This document shows positions 6,585 to 9,215 of a stretch of 9,215 nucleotides of DNA, piece by piece; the first letter of the stretch is position 1, and each line of letters opens with the position of its first letter. Origin of the DNA: Deltaproteobacteria bacterium (GTDB lineage Bacteria; Desulfobacterota; Desulfobacteria; Desulfobacterales; JAFDCJ01); assembly GCA_019310665.1 (NCBI GenBank), contig JAFDDW010000044.1:1-9215 (forward strand). The letters are read 5' to 3'. The translations under genes were made by a program, and so were the position numbers. The notes below the pieces were generated by a model. It was not told the DNA's origin. It did not search any database and saw only the letters and a program-made list of their open reading frames with translations.

Positions 6585-6623
6585 AAAAAAATCCGACTTG
6601 TGCCGCGGCACAGAGTCGGATTT
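6585..6623 (-). terminator. Intrinsic terminator after the fmdB-type gene
   Basis: Arms 6589-6598 and 6614-6623 are perfect 10-bp complements (AAATCCGACT with AGTCGGATTT). They enclose a second perfect palindrome, GTGCCGCGGCAC (6600-6611). On the minus strand the hairpin is followed by seven T (6591 to 6585). It lies about 64 nt after the fmdB-type stop and ends only 8 nt before the ATG of the ATPase/GNAT gene. On the plus strand only three T follow, and no plus gene lies upstream. Confidence 0.8.
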
Positions 6624-6686
6624 GACCGATGGGTGATGGTTAAATTTATTAAATAATTAAGCGGTTTATCTATTTCCCGCTGAAAC

Positions 6687-6890
6687 TTATTTTGATTTAC
6701 TATCGCTTTTGGGCCGTGTGGATGAATAGCCGTCTGCATACCATCCGCCACCTTTTAATTCAAATGTGCAGGCTGAGAGTATTTTTTTGGCTCTTTTATT
6801 GCATTTGGCGCACTTCGTATGTTTGGTCCCCATGGGAAGAAGCTTTTCAGTGATGTGTCCCTGGGCGCATTCAAATTCGTAAACCGGCAT
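6687..6890 (-). CDS. FmdB-family small zinc-ribbon protein
   Basis: The 67-residue protein begins MPVYEFEC, the hallmark opening of the FmdB/CxxC_CXXC_SSSS family, and is of typical length. Metal ligands in view are C8, H12, C27 and C30. The usual second cysteine of the first knuckle (C-x2-C) is replaced by C-x3-H (CAQGH). A conserved Gly-Gly-Gly-Trp-Tyr (47-51) and a Ser/Lys-rich hydrophilic tail follow, as in relatives. FmdB was named as a putative regulator of formamidase genes, but the general role of the family is unsettled. A strong purine-rich ribosome site (GAAGAGGG) precedes the ATG. The gene is divergent from the ClC gene and is closed by a strong terminator, so it is probably monocistronic. 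Confidence 0.85.
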   Translation of the reverse strand: MPVYEFECAQGHITEKLLPMGTKHTKCAKCNKRAKKILSACTFELKGGGWYADGYSSTRPKSDSKSK

Positions 6891-6952
6891 ATTTTCCCTC
6901 TTCCAAAATCAAATTATCAATATTTGATTTTATGGATACTTCTTTTGACGCA

Positions 6953-6980
6953 ATATTATTCATTTTTTCAATTTTGTCAA
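6953..6980 (-). promoter_or_regulatory. Candidate promoter for the fmdB-type gene
   Basis: On the minus strand TTGACA (6980 to 6975, a full -35 match) is followed after 16 nt by TAATAT (6958 to 6953). Transcription would start about 55 nt before the fmdB-type ATG. A second TTGACT lies a few bases further upstream (6990 to 6985). Confidence 0.4.
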
Positions 6981-6998
6981 GAAAAGTCAAATAATTCC

Positions 6999-7025
6999 TT
7001 GACTAAGTTTGATCGGCACTATAAA
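6999..7025 (+). promoter_or_regulatory. Candidate promoter for the ClC gene
   Basis: TTGACT (6999-7004) and TATAAA (7020-7025) lie 15 nt apart in the AT-rich divergent region, about 95 nt before the ClC start. The spacing is shorter than the usual 16-18 nt, so this is tentative. Confidence 0.3.
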
Positions 7026-7117
7026 AATTGCAAATATTTTCAGATATTAAGGCCCGATATCTCTTTTTAAAATTTTCATTGCCGGGGATGGGTCGCATCA
7101 CATTGACGGAAATTTAA

Positions 7118-8878
7118 ATGAATCAACCATTTGCAATCAAAAAACTGTTCTCACTGAGTGAGTTGAAAACCAATGAGCATACCATCATGGCCGTTCTGGC
7201 GGTGGCCGTGGGCCTGGCCGGGGGATTCGGTGCCGTCGGTTTTCGATATCTGATTGATTTTTTCCAAAACCTTGCTTACGGGTCTTCCGAAGAACTGCTT
7301 AATGTGGTTTTGGCACTTCCCTGGTACCTGAAAGTCTGGGTTCCGGCCGCGGGCGGTCTGGTGGTCGGCCCGCTGGTGTATTTTTTTGCCAGAGAGGCCA
7401 AAGGACACGGCGTACCCGAAGTAATGGAAGCCGTTGCCTTGAAGGGCGGTGTCATCAGAAAAAGGGTTGTTTTTGTAAAAACCCTGGCCTCGGCCATCAG
7501 TATCGGCACCGGTGGTTCCGTCGGCCGTGAAGGCCCCATTGTTCAAATCGGCTCCGCCATCGGCTCAACCCTCGGACAATTGCTCAAGGTATCCCAGGAA
7601 CGCATGCGGACCCTGGTCGGATGCGGGGCGGCCGCGGGTATTGCCGCGACTTTCAATGCCCCCATTGCCGGCTCGATGTTTGCGCTGGAGGTTGTTCTGG
7701 GAGAATTTGGTCTGGCGACTTTTAGCCCGATCGTGATCTCTTCGGTGGTGGCAACCGCTGTGTCGCGTGCCTTTCTCGGCGATATCCCGGCCTTTATTGT
7801 CCCGGCCTATGAACTGGTCAGCGCCTGGGAATTTCCCTTGTATTTTGTTCTGGGGCTTTTTTGCGCAGTGACGGGGGTGACATTTACCAAGGTTTTGTAC
7901 CGGATAGAAGATTTGTTTGACGACTTTAAGTTTCCCGAATACCTCAAAGCGATTATCGGAGGGATGATCCTGGGTGCCGGCGGGTTGTTTTTCCCGCAAA
8001 TTCTGGGAGTTGGCTATGGTGCCATTGATCTGGCGCTGATGCAGAAAATGGCCTTGTGGCTTTTCCTGGTCCTGGCAGTGGTTAAAATCCTGGCCACCTC
8101 GATTACTATCGGTTCGGGAGGGTCCGGGGGCATTTTTGCGCCGTCTCTCTTTCTGGGTGCCATGGCCGGCGGATTTTTTGGGGTGGTGGTCCACCAATTG
8201 TTTCCGACGCTGACGGCTTCTTCCGGGGCATACAGCCTTGTCGGTATGGGGGCGGTGGTCAGTGCCACCACCCACGGGCCGCTGACGGCTATTTTAATTC
8301 TTTTTGAGATGACCGGCAATTATAAAATCATCCTTCCGTTGATGCTGTCCTGCATTGTGGCAAACCTTTTCGCCGGCCAACTGATGAAGGACTCGATCTA
8401 CACTCTGAAACTGGTCCGGCGCGGCATCGACATCAGAGAGGGCAAGGAAGTCAATGTTTTGAAATCCATGTTCGTTAAGGACGTGATGAACCGTGATGTC
8501 GAAACCATCGCGGAAGGCAGTGCTCTGGAAGAGATGACCGATAAAATTTCAAAAAGCAAATTCAACAGCTTCCCGGTGCTCGATGCCGAAAACAAACTGG
8601 CCGGCATCCTCTCATTTAACGATTACAGCGAAGCAATCTTTGACGAAGATTTAAAGGGTCTGGTGGTGGCCAGAGATCTGGCCTCGGAAAATGTTGTCAC
8701 CGTGTCTGTCGATGATGATCTTTATACCGCCCTTGGAAAAATCAGCCGCAAGGATTTTTCAACCCTGCCCGTGGTGTCACCCGATGACCCTGCCGAACTG
8801 GTCGGCATCGTCACCCGCAGAGATATTATCGGGGCCTATGAGAAAGCCGTGCTCAAAAAATCGCTGTTCAATTCTTGA
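7118..8878 (+). CDS. ClC-family chloride channel/antiporter with C-terminal CBS pair
   Basis: The 586-residue protein has the ClC membrane core (about 20-430) followed by two CBS motifs (about 452-505 and 515-575), which in this family bind adenine nucleotides and adjust transport. Signature motifs are all present: GHGVP (96-100, the GSGIP selectivity loop with His in place of Ser), GREGP (136-140, with the gating glutamate E138), GSGGSGGIFAP (332-342) and Tyr428 in SIYTLKLVRRG, matching the chloride-coordinating tyrosine. The position of the internal proton glutamate of E. coli ClC (E203) falls on Val192 (ALEVVLGEF), as in ClC channels, so obligatory proton exchange is uncertain. It moves chloride or another small anion across the inner membrane. 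The ATG is preceded by a weak ACGGA. The gene is divergent from the fmdB-type gene and no operon partner is visible downstream. Confidence 0.92.
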   Translation: MNQPFAIKKLFSLSELKTNEHTIMAVLAVAVGLAGGFGAVGFRYLIDFFQNLAYGSSEELLNVVLALPWYLKVWVPAAGGLVVGPLVYFFAREAKGHGVPEVMEAVALKGGVIRKRVVFVKTLASAISIGTGGSVGREGPIVQIGSAIGSTLGQLLKVSQERMRTLVGCGAAAGIAATFNAPIAGSMFALEVVLGEFGLATFSPIVISSVVATAVSRAFLGDIPAFIVPAYELVSAWEFPLYFVLGLFCAVTGVTFTKVLYRIEDLFDDFKFPEYLKAIIGGMILGAGGLFFPQILGVGYGAIDLALMQKMALWLFLVLAVVKILATSITIGSGGSGGIFAPSLFLGAMAGGFFGVVVHQLFPTLTASSGAYSLVGMGAVVSATTHGPLTAILILFEMTGNYKIILPLMLSCIVANLFAGQLMKDSIYTLKLVRRGIDIREGKEVNVLKSMFVKDVMNRDVETIAEGSALEEMTDKISKSKFNSFPVLDAENKLAGILSFNDYSEAIFDEDLKGLVVARDLASENVVTVSVDDDLYTALGKISRKDFSTLPVVSPDDPAELVGIVTRRDIIGAYEKAVLKKSLFNS

Positions 8879-8944
8879 CAATGCGGCCTTACATGATGAA
8901 AAGATATAGTTGGTGGCTGAACGAAAACCCGGCTGATCGGAGTT

Positions 8945-9050
8945 GTTGGGTTTCGCCCCAAATAATCAATTTCCGGTAGAAGCCTGCTTTTCGTAGGTTG
9001 GGTTGAGGTACGAAACCCAACGTCAACGATCAGGACTCAACCCAACCTAC
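8945..9050. repeat. Interleaved inverted repeats (GTTGGGTT family)
   Basis: A perfect 15-bp inverted repeat (8993-9007 with 9036-9050, GTAGGTTGGGTTGAG) is interleaved with a perfect 11-bp one (8945-8955 with 9011-9021, GTTGGGTTTCG). A third pairing (8997-9004 with 9014-9021) is an alternative hairpin using arms of both. The order left1-left2-right1-right2 allows a pseudoknot-like or switching fold. Sequences of this GTTGGGTT/AACCCAAC kind recur in intergenic DNA of many bacteria. There is no gene in it. Confidence 0.65.
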
Positions 9051-9088
9051 AAAAAATGGACTAAATGAACTACAAATATCGTTGATTG

Positions 9089-9152
9089 GTTGATTAGTTA
9101 AGTGGTTGTAAATATGGATTTATCCCATCATTCAACCAATAAACTATTCAAC
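9089..9152. repeat. Imperfect 20-bp inverted repeat
   Basis: The arms 9089-9108 and 9133-9152 match at 17 of 20 positions around a 24-nt loop. The left arm is part of a GGTTGATT-rich run (9081-9108). I see nothing coding here. It is probably another intergenic palindromic repeat. Confidence 0.45.
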
Positions 9153-9215
9153 GAGGTCTGGAACTAAGGTTTTAGAAATGCATTCAGCAACAAACAGCGG
9201 GGTTCATTTTTTTCG

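Noticed and set aside
7565..8275. 236-codon minus-strand frame.
   Set aside because: It is antisense to the well-supported ClC gene and rich in Arg/Gln/His with low-complexity composition, typical of a shadow frame.
8945..9152. CRISPR-like array in the terminal repeat region.
   Set aside because: The repeats are inverted and interleaved, not direct repeats with regular spacers.
9178..9215. Possible start of a plus-strand gene running off the window (ATG at 9178 with AAGG upstream).
   Set aside because: Only 12 codons are visible, too few to support a gene.

Overview
The window looks like chromosomal DNA of a Gram-negative bacterium of moderate GC content. Two predicted proteins carry lipoprotein signal peptides, one of them on a BamB/PQQ-like propeller, and a third has a Sec-type signal. 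The protein repertoire (FmdB zinc ribbon, RsbW-like ATPase fused to GNAT, GalT-like HIT enzyme, CBS-bearing ClC) and the AT-rich spacers full of palindromic repeats would fit a large-genome Desulfobacterota (deltaproteobacterial) species. This placement is inference, because no rRNA or marker gene is present.

Layout. Positions 1-726 hold no convincing gene. They contain a 461-bp element (170-630) with 23-bp perfect terminal inverted repeats, an inner inverted repeat and two REP-like hairpins. A plus-strand lipoprotein gene with PQQ/beta-propeller repeats follows (727-2097). It converges on a minus-strand series read from 4886 down to 2125: a Yip1-like membrane protein, a GalT-like nucleotidyltransferase, a secreted protein with an Ig-like and a degenerate HAD-like domain, and a 47-residue lipoprotein. 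A 163-bp miniature inverted-repeat element (4181-4343), related to the one at 170-630, sits exactly at the stop codon of the Yip1-like gene and against the ribosome binding site of the GalT-like gene. Removing it on paper restores a tight two-gene junction.

Further along the minus strand are a 502-residue RsbW-like ATPase/GNAT fusion (5068-6576) and an fmdB-type small zinc-ribbon gene (6687-6890). A strong intrinsic terminator lies between them, with its T-run ending only 8 nt before the 502-residue start codon. A divergent AT-rich promoter region (6891-7117) leads to a plus-strand ClC chloride channel/antiporter with a C-terminal CBS pair (7118-8878). The last 337 bp hold interleaved inverted repeats and no supported gene.

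How the genes work together is not clear. The minus-strand series 4886-2125 is probably co-transcribed and couples a sugar-nucleotide-type enzyme to envelope proteins, but no known pathway links its members. I see no CRISPR array, tRNA, rRNA, phage gene or transposase gene. The most distinctive feature is the family of transposase-less palindromic elements and how precisely one of them sits in a gene junction.
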